From NCBI RefSeq assembly GCF_001691415.1, contig NZ_LRRR01000031.1, forward strand, positions 1 to 51,256: 51,256 nt of DNA, read 5' to 3'. The notes under the pieces are model-generated. The model was not told the DNA's origin. It saw nothing but the letters and a program-made list of their open reading frames with translations, and searched no databases. The translations under genes and the position numbers were made by a program. This document shows, in pieces, positions 23,412 through 31,534 of this stretch; position 1 is the stretch's first letter, and the number at the start of each line of letters is the position of its first letter. This DNA is from Pararhodobacter sp. CCB-MM2 (lineage in GTDB: Bacteria; Pseudomonadota; Alphaproteobacteria; Rhodobacterales; Rhodobacteraceae).

Positions 23412-23807
23412 ATGGCTCGTGATACCAAAGTCGCGCGCGTCAAGCGCAAAGAGCGTAAGAACATTGCTGCCGGCGTGGCGCATGTGAACTCGACGTTCAA
23501 CAACACCAAGATCCTGATCTCGGACGTGCAAGGCAACGCCATCTCGTGGTCGTCGGCCGGCACCATGGGCTTCAAAGGCTCGCGGAAATCGACCCCCTAT
23601 GCCGCTCAGCTCGCTGCGGAAGACGCTGCGAAGAAGGCCCAGGAACACGGTCTGCGCACCCTCGAAGTCGAAGTCCAGGGCCCGGGTTCGGGTCGTGAAT
23701 CGGCTCTGCGCGCGCTCGCCGCTGCCGGCCTGTCGATCACCTCGATCCGCGACGTGACCCCGCTGGCGCACAACGGCTGCCGCCCGCCGAAGCGTCGCCG
23801 CGTCTGA
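23412..23807 (+). CDS. rpsK: 30S ribosomal protein S11
   Basis: The 131-residue protein includes GVAHVNSTFNNTKILISD, the GNAISWSSAGTMGFKGSRKS core and the conserved end DVTPLAHNGCRPPKRRRV. S11 forms part of the 30S platform at the E site. It begins 15 bases after rpsM with GGGGAGGCAGG before the ATG. Confidence 0.98.
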   Translation: MARDTKVARVKRKERKNIAAGVAHVNSTFNNTKILISDVQGNAISWSSAGTMGFKGSRKSTPYAAQLAAEDAAKKAQEHGLRTLEVEVQGPGSGRESALRALAAAGLSITSIRDVTPLAHNGCRPPKRRRV

Positions 23808-23823
23808 CGCCACTACGAAACAG

Positions 23824-23850
23824 TCGGACCGCGCCCATGGCGCGGTCCGA
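23824..23850 (+). terminator. Hairpin between rpsK and rpoA, possible attenuator
   Basis: The 10-bp stem TCGGACCGCG/CGCGGTCCGA has a 7-base loop and is followed by TTCTGTC rather than a clean U-run. It could terminate partially and so set the ratio of S13/S11 to RNA polymerase alpha. Confidence 0.5.
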
Positions 23851-23922
23851 TTCTGTCATTGAGAGACCCTCGGGCGTGTCCGGCTACGGTCATGAGCCGG
23901 TCACAAGTATGGAGGCCAATCC

Positions 23923-24939
23923 ATGATCCACAAGAACTGGCAGGAACTGATCAAGCCCGCGCAGCTTGATGTGCGTCCCGGTGCCGATCCCTCGCGGAAA
24001 GCCACCGTCGTCGCCGAGCCGCTCGAGCGCGGTTTCGGCCTGACGCTGGGCAACGCGCTGCGTCGCGTGCTGATGTCGTCGCTGCAAGGCGCCGCCATCA
24101 CCTCGGTCCAGATCGACAACGTGCTGCACGAATTCTCGTCGGTCGCCGGCGTCCGTGAGGACGTGACCGACATCGTCCTGAACCTGAAGGGCGTTGCCCT
24201 GAAGATGGAAGTGGACGGCCCGAAGCGTGTGACCATCTCGGCGCGCGGCCCCTCGGTCGTGAAGGCCGGCGATATCGCCGTCACCAACGGGATCGAAGTC
24301 CTGAACAAGGACCATGTGATCTGCCACCTCGATGACGGCGCCGAGCTGTTCATGGAGCTGACGGTCAACACCGGCAAAGGCTATGTCGGCGCCGACAAGA
24401 ACCGCCCGGAAGATGCGCCTATCGGTCTCATTCCGATCGACGCGATCTATTCGCCGGTCAAGAAGGTCGCCTATGAAGTCACCCCGACCCGCGAAGGTCA
24501 GGTGCTGGATTACGACAAGCTGACGATGAAGATCGAAACCGACGGCTCGGTCACCCCCGAGGACGCCGTGGCCTTCGCCGCGCGCATCCTGCAGGACCAG
24601 CTGCAGGTCTTCGTGAACTTCGAAGAGCCCGAAGCGGCCGGCCGCGGTGCTGACGACGACGGTCTGGAGTTCAACCCGCTGCTGCTGAAGAAGGTCGACG
24701 AGCTGGAGCTCTCGGTCCGTTCGGCAAACTGCCTGAAGAACGACAACATCGTCTATATCGGCGACCTGATCCAGAAGACCGAAGCCGAGATGCTCCGCAC
24801 CCCGAACTTCGGCCGCAAGTCGCTCAATGAGATCAAGGAAGTGCTCTCGGGTATGGGCCTGCACCTCGGCATGGAAGTCGAGGATTGGCCGCCGGAGAAC
24901 ATCGAAGATCTGGCGAAGCGCTTCGAAGACCAGTTCTGA
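23923..24939 (+). CDS. rpoA: RNA polymerase alpha subunit
   Basis: The 338-residue protein opens MIHKNWQELIKPAQLDV. The N-terminal dimerisation/assembly domain has EPLERGFGLTLGNALRRVL. A flexible linker leads to the C-terminal domain with SVRSANCLKNDNIVYIGDLI, which carries the Arg and Asn that touch UP-element DNA, and the HhH-like TPNFGRKSLNEIKEVL. Length and order are standard. The ATG follows AGTATGGAGGCCAATCC. It is separated from rplQ by a 190-base spacer with a twin palindromic repeat. Confidence 0.98.
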   Translation: MIHKNWQELIKPAQLDVRPGADPSRKATVVAEPLERGFGLTLGNALRRVLMSSLQGAAITSVQIDNVLHEFSSVAGVREDVTDIVLNLKGVALKMEVDGPKRVTISARGPSVVKAGDIAVTNGIEVLNKDHVICHLDDGAELFMELTVNTGKGYVGADKNRPEDAPIGLIPIDAIYSPVKKVAYEVTPTREGQVLDYDKLTMKIETDGSVTPEDAVAFAARILQDQLQVFVNFEEPEAAGRGADDDGLEFNPLLLKKVDELELSVRSANCLKNDNIVYIGDLIQKTEAEMLRTPNFGRKSLNEIKEVLSGMGLHLGMEVEDWPPENIEDLAKRFEDQF

Positions 24940-24960
24940 GAAGCTCACGCTGCCGCGACT

Positions 24961-25018
24961 GGTGGGATGAAATCCCACCCTACGCGGGACGAGATGTAGG
25001 GTGGGGTTCAACCCCACC
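24961..25018. repeat. Inverted pair of palindromic repeats, copies B1 and B2
   Basis: B1 (24961-24984) has arms GGTGGGA/TCCCACC and tail CTACG. After 11 bases, B2 (24996-25018) is the same element inverted, with arms GGTGGGG/CCCCACC in reverse-complement order. Each copy can fold alone, or B1 and B2 can pair with each other through CCACCCTAC/GTAGGGTGG. The pair lies in the rpoA-rplQ spacer. Confidence 0.85.
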
Positions 25019-25129
25019 TTACCCCAATGCCCGGTCCAGCCGGGGAACACCCTGGGCATCCCGCCCCAACGACGCTTCCCGCAACGCACGGGGAGCAACA
25101 CAAAGCAAAACGCACTTAGGAGAAGACCC

Positions 25130-25549
25130 ATGCGTCACGCCCGTGGCTACCGCCGCCTGAACCGCACCCACGAACACCGCAAGGCGCTGTTCGCCAACAT
25201 GGCCGGCTCGCTCATCGAGCACGAGCAGATCAAGACCACTCTGCCGAAAGCCAAGGAACTGCGTCCGATCGTCGAGAAGCTGATCACCCTCGCCAAGCGC
25301 GGTGACCTGCACGCTCGTCGTCAGGCCGCGGCCATGCTGAAGGAAGACAAGGACGTCGCGAAACTGTTCGAAGTCCTCGGCCCGCGCTACAAAGAACGTG
25401 CCGGTGGTTACCTGCGCGTCCTGAAAGCCGGCTTCCGCTATGGCGACATGGCGCCGATGGCGATCATCGAGTTCGTCGAGCGCGACGTCTCGGCCAAAGG
25501 CGCTGCCGACAAGGCCCGTCTCGAAGCCGAGGACGCTTCGGAAGAATAA
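25130..25549 (+). CDS. rplQ: 50S ribosomal protein L17
   Basis: The 139-residue protein starts MRHARGYRRLNRTHEHRKAL and has LPKAKELRPIVEKLITLAKRG and the closing YRYG-type turn (FRYGDMAPMAIIEFVERD). L17 sits near the exit tunnel. The ATG at 25130 follows TTAGGAGAAG; the longer ORF starting at 25001 would begin inside the repeat and is rejected. It is the last gene of the ribosomal cluster. Confidence 0.98.
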   Translation: MRHARGYRRLNRTHEHRKALFANMAGSLIEHEQIKTTLPKAKELRPIVEKLITLAKRGDLHARRQAAAMLKEDKDVAKLFEVLGPRYKERAGGYLRVLKAGFRYGDMAPMAIIEFVERDVSAKGAADKARLEAEDASEE

Positions 25550-25579
25550 GTCCCGCGCCGCTTGCCGGCCCGGACAGGA

Positions 25580-25607
25580 CCCCCGCAGCCCGGCTGCGGG
25601 GGTTTTT
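25580..25607 (+). terminator. Terminator after rplQ
   Basis: A CCCCCGCAGCC stem pairs with GGCTGCGGGGG and is followed by TTTTT. It marks the end of the alpha-operon part of the cluster. Confidence 0.92.
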
Positions 25608-25668
25608 CCATGGCTTGACGGCCGCGCCCGCGCGGATACCGTCGGCCCATCATTCCCGGAGGAAGCCC

Positions 25669-26031
25669 ATGTCCTGGATCGCCATGATCCCCGTCACCCT
25701 GACCGCCTTGCTGCATGTCTACATCCTCTGGCTGGAGATGTTCGCCTGGGAGAGCCGCGGCCCCGCCGCCTTCCGCTCTCTGCCGCGCGACTTGTTCCCG
25801 CAGACCAAGGTGCTGGCGGCGAACCAGGGCCTCTACAACGGCTTCCTCGCGGCCGGCCTGTTCTGGTCGCTGGTCATCTCGGACGCGGACTGGGCGCGCA
25901 ATGTGGCCAGCTGCTTCCTGCTGTTCGTGCTGGTCGCCGGCACCTATGGCGCGGCGACGGCCAGCCGGCGGATCTTTTACGTTCAGGGCGTGCCGGCCTT
26001 GATCGGTCTTGCGGCGGTCTGGCTGACCTGA
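25669..26031 (+). CDS. DUF1304 family membrane protein
   Basis: The 120-residue protein has four predicted membrane helices and the DUF1304 pattern: LLHVYILWLEMFAWESRGPA in the first part, then VLAANQGLYNGFLAAGLFWS, a central helix, and a closing VQGVPALIGLAAVWLT. The family has no assigned function; it occurs widely as a small inner-membrane protein. The ATG at 25669 follows CGGAGGAAGCCC, and the longer ORF upstream is rejected. It lies between the rplQ terminator and the Deg-type protease and is probably transcribed on its own or with it. Confidence 0.88.
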   Translation: MSWIAMIPVTLTALLHVYILWLEMFAWESRGPAAFRSLPRDLFPQTKVLAANQGLYNGFLAAGLFWSLVISDADWARNVASCFLLFVLVAGTYGAATASRRIFYVQGVPALIGLAAVWLT

Positions 26032-26117
26032 GGTCCCGTTCCCATTCGCGTGACACGTCTTGCACCCTGCGGGGTGCATGACCATTCTGCCCTCATCGAT
26101 TGTTATCGGAGGCAGGT

Positions 26118-27623
26118 ATGCGCATCATCGGATTGGTCCTTGTCGGGGCCGTCGCGGGGGTGGGGCTGACCATCGGAGCGATGCAGGCGCTCCCACCCGT
26201 CAGCGCTGAATCGATCCAGAACGCCGCGCCGCCCCCTGTCTCGCCCATTCCGCCCGCCGCTCCGACACAGGCCTCGGCCTCGGTCCAGCCGGCCGTGGTG
26301 CAGCAGCAGGTGCCGGGCAGTCAGGCGCAGATCCAGCTCAGCTTTGCCCCCGTGGTGCGGCAGACTGCGCCGGCCGTGGTCTCGATCTATGCTCGTCGCG
26401 TCGTGCAGGCCCAGCAAAGCCCATTCTTCAACGACCCGGTCTTCGGCCAGCTGTTCCGCGACTTTGGCCATAGCGCGCCGCGGGTGCAGAACGCGCTGGG
26501 GTCGGGGGTCATCCTGTCGTCGGACGGCATCATCGTCTCGAACTTTCATGTCGTCGGCAATGCGGATGACATCCGGGTGGTTCTCAACGACCGTCGCGAG
26601 TTCGCAGCGGATGTCATCATGGCGGATGAGGAAAGCGACCTTGCCATCCTCAAGCTGCGCGGCGCGCAGGATCTGCCGGCGATCGAGCTGGCCGACAGCG
26701 ACCGGATCGAGGTCGGCGACCTCGTCCTCGCCATCGGCAACCCGTTCGGCGTGGGCCAGACGGTCAGCAGCGGCATCGTCTCGGCGTTGGCGCGCTCGGG
26801 CATCGCGGTGGGCTCGGGCACGGGCTACTTCATCCAGACCGATGCCGCGATCAACCCCGGCAACTCGGGCGGGGCGCTGGTGGATATGCAGGGCCATCTG
26901 GTCGGCATCAACTCGGCGATACTGACGCGCTCCGGCGGCTCCAACGGCATCGGCTTCGCCATCCCGGCCAATCTGGTCGCGCAGGTCGTCGCGCAGGCCG
27001 AGGGCGGCGAGACCCGCTTCCAGCGCCCGTGGATGGGCGTGAGTGCGCAGGCGGTCGACGCCGCGCTGGCGGATGGGTTGGGCCTTGGCGCGCCGCAGGG
27101 CGTGGCAATCACGCAGATGCACCCGGACAGCCCGCTGGCGCAGGCGGGGTTGCAGCCGGGCGACGTGGTGCTGGCTGTGGATGGCGACGCGGTGAACTCG
27201 CCGCAGGAGATGATGTTCCGCCTCTCGGCCCGCGGGATCGGCGGTGAGGCGCAGGTCAGCTGGCAGCGCGGCTCGGATCAGCACGAGAGCACCGTGGCGT
27301 TGATGGCCCCGCCTGAGACGCCGGCCCGCAACCGGCTTGAGGTTCAGGGCATCGCCCTGCGCGGTCTGGTGGCCGAGACGATCAACCCCGCCGTCGCGGC
27401 CGAGCACGGGCTCGATCCGCAGGCCTCAGGCGTGGTGGTGGTCGAGGCCGGAGATATCGCCGCCCGTGCCGGGTTGCAGCGTGGCGATGTGCTGCTGTCG
27501 GTGAACCGTCAGGCGGTGAATGACACGGCGCAGCTGGACCGGGTGCTGCGCGATCCTGCCCGCTATTGGGAGGTCGAACTGATGCGCGACGGCCGCCGGA
27601 GCCTTTTGCGCTTCCGGATCTGA
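26118..27623 (+). CDS. HtrA/Deg-type serine endopeptidase with two PDZ domains
   Basis: The 501-residue envelope protease has an N-terminal signal or anchor helix (residues ~3-25) and a Pro/Gln-rich linker to about 70. The trypsin-like domain has catalytic His144 (SNFHVVGNAD), Asp174 (EESDLAILKL) and Ser250 (NPGNSGGALV). PDZ1 covers about 300-390 (GVAITQMHPDSPLAQAGLQP) and PDZ2 about 410-495 (GVVVVEAGDIAARAGLQRGD). It degrades or refolds damaged periplasmic proteins. ATG 26118 follows CGGAGGCAGGT; a TTG 18 bases upstream is less likely. A symmetrical terminator follows. Confidence 0.93.
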   Translation: MRIIGLVLVGAVAGVGLTIGAMQALPPVSAESIQNAAPPPVSPIPPAAPTQASASVQPAVVQQQVPGSQAQIQLSFAPVVRQTAPAVVSIYARRVVQAQQSPFFNDPVFGQLFRDFGHSAPRVQNALGSGVILSSDGIIVSNFHVVGNADDIRVVLNDRREFAADVIMADEESDLAILKLRGAQDLPAIELADSDRIEVGDLVLAIGNPFGVGQTVSSGIVSALARSGIAVGSGTGYFIQTDAAINPGNSGGALVDMQGHLVGINSAILTRSGGSNGIGFAIPANLVAQVVAQAEGGETRFQRPWMGVSAQAVDAALADGLGLGAPQGVAITQMHPDSPLAQAGLQPGDVVLAVDGDAVNSPQEMMFRLSARGIGGEAQVSWQRGSDQHESTVALMAPPETPARNRLEVQGIALRGLVAETINPAVAAEHGLDPQASGVVVVEAGDIAARAGLQRGDVLLSVNRQAVNDTAQLDRVLRDPARYWEVELMRDGRRSLLRFRI

Positions 27624-27643
27624 CGCCGGCGGAACGGAATGAC

Positions 27644-27673
27644 AAAGGGCGCGCCTGAGGCGCGCCCTTTTGC
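27644..27673. terminator. Bidirectional terminator between convergent genes
   Basis: The 12-bp stem AAAGGGCGCGCC/GGCGCGCCCTTT has a 3-base loop with U-runs possible in both directions. It lies between the Deg-type protease (plus) and the TPP enzyme (minus). Confidence 0.9.
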
Positions 27674-27689
27674 GTGGTTGGGGGCGGGG

Positions 27690-29351
27690 TCAGCTCTTGG
27701 CGGCTTCGCCCTGCGCGCGGGCGGCGCTGAGTTCCTGACCGGGCGACAGGGCCTCGGGGTCCAGAACCAGTTCGATCACCGCGACGGTGCCGGCGGCCTT
27801 GGCGCGGGCGAAGGCCTCGGGGAAATCCTCGGTCCGGGTCACGGTCTCGCCGTGGCCGCCATAGGCGCGGGCGAGGGCCGCGTAATCCGGGTTGAACAGC
27901 TCGGTCCCCGAAACGCGCGCCGGGTAATGACGCTCCTGGTGCATGCGGATCGTGCCGTAGCGGCCGTTGTTGGCGACGATGACGATCGGCGTCGCGCCGT
28001 ACTGGCGGGCGGTCGACATCTCGTTGATCGTCATCTGGAAGCAGCCGTCGCCGGCGAAGCACAGCACCGTCGCACCGGGCCGCTCCAGACTGGCGGCGAC
28101 CGAGGCGGGGAAGCCATAGCCCATGCTGCCCGAGGTCGGCGCGAGCTGCCCCGGATAGGCGCGCGGGCGGAAGTAGCGGTGCATCCAGGCGGCGTAGTTC
28201 CCGGCGCCGTTGGTGGCGACCGCGTCGTCCTCGACGTTGTCGGACAGCCAGCGCATCACCTGCTCCAGCTTCACATCGCCGGGGGTCTCGCGCGGGGTGA
28301 CGAAGGCCTCATACTCGGCGCGGGTGGCCTCGGTCCAGGCGGACCAATCGGGCAGGCCTTGCGGCACCGAGGTCTTCAGCGCCGCGATCATCGCCGGCGC
28401 GGGCGAGACGATGCCCAGATCCGGGCGCCAGACATGGCCCAGCTCATCGGCATCGGCATGGACATGCAGGATGGTCTTGCCCGGGGCGGCCGGGTCCATC
28501 AGCTCGTAGCCATTGGTCGCCGTGTCGCCGAGGCGCCCGCCGATCACCAGCACCAAATCGGCGTCGCGCAGGCGTTGGCCCAACTTGGGGTTCATGCCGA
28601 CGCCAAGGTCGCCCACGTAGTTCTTGTGGCGATTGTCGAGCCGGTCCTGACGGCGGAAGGTGACGGCGACGGGCAGGCCGGTGGCTGCGGCCAGCTGGCC
28701 CAGATCGGCGGCGGCTTCTTTGGACCATGTCGGCCCGCCGACGACGAGGAGCGGCTTCTCGGCGCCCTTCAGCGCGTCCCAGATCGCGGCGGTCTCGGCT
28801 TCGGCTGGAACCGAGAGCGGAGCCTTGCGCGGCGGCAGGTCGGGCACATCGGCCAACGAGGAGAGCATGTTTTCCGGCAGGGCGATGACCACCGGGCCGG
28901 GGCGACCCGATTGCGCGAGGTGGAAGGCGCGGCTGAGGTATTCCGGCAGGCGGCGGATGTCGTCGACTTCCGTGGCCCATTTCGCGAGCCCCCCGAAGAC
29001 CTGCCGGTAATCGACCTCCTGAAACGCCTCGCGGTCGCGGTGGCCGGTGTCGATCTGGCCGACGAACAGGATCATCGGCGTCGAATCTTGCTTGGCGATA
29101 TGGATGCCGGCCGAAGCATTGGTGGCGCCCGGCCCACGGGTGACGAAGCAGATGCCGACCTCGCCCGTGAGCTTGGCATGGGCCTCGGCCATCATCGCGG
29201 CGCCGCCTTCCTGACGGCAGACGACATTCTCGATCCCCGACTGGTGCAGGCCGTCCAGCGCGGCGAGGAAACTCTCGCCGGGGACGGAAAAGACGCGCCG
29301 GATGCCCTCGGCTTTCAGGTGATCGACCAGAATTTGTCCGCCGTGGCGCAT
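27690..29351 (-). CDS. TPP-dependent enzyme, acetolactate synthase-like
   Basis: The 553-residue protein belongs to the acetohydroxyacid synthase / benzoylformate decarboxylase superfamily. The N-terminal pyrimidine domain opens MRHGGQILVDHLKAEGIRRV with the catalytic Glu48 (CRQEGGAAM). A central domain follows, and the C-terminal TPP/Mg2+ motif begins GDG at 434 and ends NN at 461-462. Canonical acetolactate synthase (IlvB) is normally next to a regulatory ilvN/ilvH; none is here, so this may be a catabolic paralogue acting on another 2-keto acid. The start follows GGAAAGGACCCATC. It is transcribed alone, divergently from the FMN reductase. Confidence 0.9.
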   Translation of the reverse strand: MRHGGQILVDHLKAEGIRRVFSVPGESFLAALDGLHQSGIENVVCRQEGGAAMMAEAHAKLTGEVGICFVTRGPGATNASAGIHIAKQDSTPMILFVGQIDTGHRDREAFQEVDYRQVFGGLAKWATEVDDIRRLPEYLSRAFHLAQSGRPGPVVIALPENMLSSLADVPDLPPRKAPLSVPAEAETAAIWDALKGAEKPLLVVGGPTWSKEAAADLGQLAAATGLPVAVTFRRQDRLDNRHKNYVGDLGVGMNPKLGQRLRDADLVLVIGGRLGDTATNGYELMDPAAPGKTILHVHADADELGHVWRPDLGIVSPAPAMIAALKTSVPQGLPDWSAWTEATRAEYEAFVTPRETPGDVKLEQVMRWLSDNVEDDAVATNGAGNYAAWMHRYFRPRAYPGQLAPTSGSMGYGFPASVAASLERPGATVLCFAGDGCFQMTINEMSTARQYGATPIVIVANNGRYGTIRMHQERHYPARVSGTELFNPDYAALARAYGGHGETVTRTEDFPEAFARAKAAGTVAVIELVLDPEALSPGQELSAARAQGEAAKS

Positions 29352-29466
29352 GATGGGTCCTTTCCGCTATCGGGGGCGAAAGTGGCGCAAGGGCGCGCCG
29401 GTTTCAAGCAAGCCCTGCTTGCCGATCGGCAAGCCTGCGATAGCTTGGCGGCAAAAGGAGACTTGA

Positions 29467-30012
29467 ATGACGGACCTTACCCTCGTCGGCCTATGCGGAT
29501 CGCTCCGCGCGGCCAGCTACAATCGCCAGTTGATGCTAGAGGCCGCCGGGATCTTCGGGGGCCGTTTCACCGAGGGATCTTTGCGGCTGCCGCTGTTCGA
29601 CGAGGATCTGGAGGCCGAAGGGATGCCGTCTGAGGTCGAGGCCTTGGGCGCGGCGATTGCCGGGGCGGATGCGGTGCTGTTCGCCTGCCCCGAGTACAAC
29701 AAGGCCCCGCCGGGCGTGGTGAAGAACGCGCTGGACTGGCTCAGCCGGCTGAAGCCGAACCCCTTGGCGGGCAAGCCGGTGGCCATCGTTACGGCGGCGG
29801 GCGGGCGCGCCGGGGGCGAGCGGTCGCAGAACGTGCTGCGTTGGATGTTGGTGCCGCATCGGGTCGAGCCCTTGAGCTGGCCCGAGGTTTTCGTGGCGGC
29901 GCCGGAGAAGGAGTTCGACGCGGAGGGGCGGCTGTTGTCCGAGCGGTATCGCAAGCAGCTGGAGACGCTGATGGAGCGGCTCAGGGATCAGGCGTCGGGC
30001 AAGGTGGGGTGA
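29467..30012 (+). CDS. NADPH-dependent FMN reductase family protein
   Basis: The 181-residue flavodoxin-like protein has the FMN phosphate loop GSLRAASYNRQL near the N-terminus and the characteristic PEYNKAPPGVVKNALDWLSR in the middle. These place it with the ChrR/YieF/azoreductase-type quinone or chromate reductases. It would reduce quinones or other acceptors with NAD(P)H; the physiological substrate is unknown. AAAAGGAGACTTGA precedes the ATG. The last three codons and the TGA lie inside palindromic repeat copy C (30003-30026), so the C-terminus seems to have been set by repeat insertion. Confidence 0.9.
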   Translation: MTDLTLVGLCGSLRAASYNRQLMLEAAGIFGGRFTEGSLRLPLFDEDLEAEGMPSEVEALGAAIAGADAVLFACPEYNKAPPGVVKNALDWLSRLKPNPLAGKPVAIVTAAGGRAGGERSQNVLRWMLVPHRVEPLSWPEVFVAAPEKEFDAEGRLLSERYRKQLETLMERLRDQASGKVG

Positions 30013-30026
30013 AACCCCACCCTACG
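30003..30026. repeat. Palindromic intergenic repeat, copy C
   Basis: Arms GGTGGGG/CCCCACC enclose TGAAA, with tail CTACG. It is identical to the reverse complement of copy D at 31500-31523. Its first ten bases encode the end of the FMN reductase, including the TGA. Confidence 0.88.
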
Positions 30027-30184
30027 GGCCCGGGGCAAGCCGAAGGCGCCGGGGCAGCGCCGGCCCGTTCCGGCGGGCTGGCGCTTTGGTTGCCGCCCGC
30101 GCGGAACAGCTGTCAGGCGGACTTGGGGGGATAGAACGCCCTGATCAAGCGTTGCGGCGCCACCCCACGGGCCGACGCTGTCCC

Positions 30185-31441
30185 TCACCCCTTCCCGCGC
30201 AACCCCCGTCCCAGCGGACCCCAGCCCCAGAGCGCAATGACCAGTGCCCCGAGGCTTGCCACCCAGAAGGGCGCAACCAGCGCCGTCTCGCGCGTCAGAG
30301 GCCCGTCGAGCAGCCGGACCAGAATGCCCGACAGCAGCAGCCCAAGCGGCATCATCCCCCAGGCCAGCAGCCGGTAGGCCGAGTTCACCCGTCCCAGCAG
30401 CCCGTCCGGGATCATCCGCTGCCGCGTCGCCACCGACACGGTGTTCCACACCAGTCCCGCGAATTCGAAGACGGCGAAGACCAGCCCCAGCGACCACGCC
30501 CCCGGCGCGAGTGCGATACCCACGAAAGCGGGCGCCGAGACCACCAGCGCCCATTGCGCGGTTCGTGCCGGGCCGAACCTGCGCACGATCGGCTCCCCCG
30601 CCAGCCCGCCGAGGATCCCGCCGACGGCCCCCGCGGCAAGGATCAGACCATAGGCGGTCGGCGGCAGGCCGAGGTTCTCCTGCACATGCAGCACCATCGC
30701 GATCGAGACCATCTGGAAGAACAGGTTCCACAGCCCCGTCAGTACCGCCAACACCCGCAGCAAGGGCGAGGCGCGCAGGAAGGCCAGCCCCTCGGCCAGC
30801 TCGACGCGGAAGCTGCGCGGCTCGGGGCGATGAGGGCGATAGGCCCCGACCAGCCCGGCGACGATCAGCGCCGCGATGCCGTAAGCTCCGGCGTTCAGCA
30901 GGAAGGGCAGGGGCAAGGCGAGGCCGATCAACAAGGCCCCCAGCGGCGGGCCGACAAGGGCGTTCCCGGTCATCTCGATGCTCCAGAGCCGGCCATTCGC
31001 CTGCTCCAGCCGGTCGTGCGGGACGATGGAGGGCAGCATGGTTTGCGCGGCATTGTCGCGGAAGACCTCGGCCGCACCGACGATCAGCGCGGCCAGCACC
31101 AGAGCGGCGAAGGCGGGGGCGGAGGCGGTGCCCGTCTCGGGCGCGTCGGGCAGGGGCAGGGCCAGCCACAGCACCAGACCGGCCAGCGCGAAGGCGGTCA
31201 TGCGGATCAGGTCCATCGCCAGGATCAGACGTCGCCGGTCGGTGCGGTCGGTGATGACGCCCGCGGGCAGGGCGAAAACGGCCCAGGGCAGGCGCAGCGC
31301 GACCGGTACCAGCGCCACCAGAAGCGGGTCGCGCGTCAGCAGCGTCGCCGTCCAGGCCCAGGCAATGGTGGCGATCCCGTCGCCGAGGTTGGTCAGCCCC
31401 GAGGCCGCGATGAAGCGCGTCAGCGCATGAGGGTGCGACAT
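30185..31441 (-). CDS. Major facilitator superfamily exporter
   Basis: The 418-residue protein has about 12 hydrophobic helices. The conserved loop after TM2 reads PAGVITDRTDRRRLIL, an A-motif of the MFS. The order of helices and a long central loop resemble EntS-type and other putative drug or siderophore exporters. N-terminal MSHPHALTRFIAASGLTNLGDG is typical of the class. AAAGGACCGGGCCC precedes the start. It lies between two inverted copies of the palindromic repeat and downstream of the transglycosylase on the same strand. The substrate cannot be predicted. Confidence 0.9.
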   Translation of the reverse strand: MSHPHALTRFIAASGLTNLGDGIATIAWAWTATLLTRDPLLVALVPVALRLPWAVFALPAGVITDRTDRRRLILAMDLIRMTAFALAGLVLWLALPLPDAPETGTASAPAFAALVLAALIVGAAEVFRDNAAQTMLPSIVPHDRLEQANGRLWSIEMTGNALVGPPLGALLIGLALPLPFLLNAGAYGIAALIVAGLVGAYRPHRPEPRSFRVELAEGLAFLRASPLLRVLAVLTGLWNLFFQMVSIAMVLHVQENLGLPPTAYGLILAAGAVGGILGGLAGEPIVRRFGPARTAQWALVVSAPAFVGIALAPGAWSLGLVFAVFEFAGLVWNTVSVATRQRMIPDGLLGRVNSAYRLLAWGMMPLGLLLSGILVRLLDGPLTRETALVAPFWVASLGALVIALWGWGPLGRGLRGKG

Positions 31442-31499
31442 GGGCCCGGTCCTTTCGCCATGACCGGAAAGATCAACGCTTCCAGCCCCGCGTCAAGGC

Positions 31500-31523
31500 C
31501 GTAGGGTGGGGTTTCACCCCACC
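31500..31523. repeat. Palindromic intergenic repeat, copy D
   Basis: Inverted copy of the unit at 30003-30026, identical over 24 bases as reverse complement. It sits in the 93-base gap between the MFS start and the transglycosylase stop. Confidence 0.88.
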
Positions 31524-31534
31524 ATTGCGCGGCC

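Noticed and set aside
27639..29633. Plus-strand ORF of 664 codons
   Set aside because: It is opposite the TPP enzyme, whose motifs and codon use are clear. The plus-strand product is Gly/Arg/Ala-rich with no domain.
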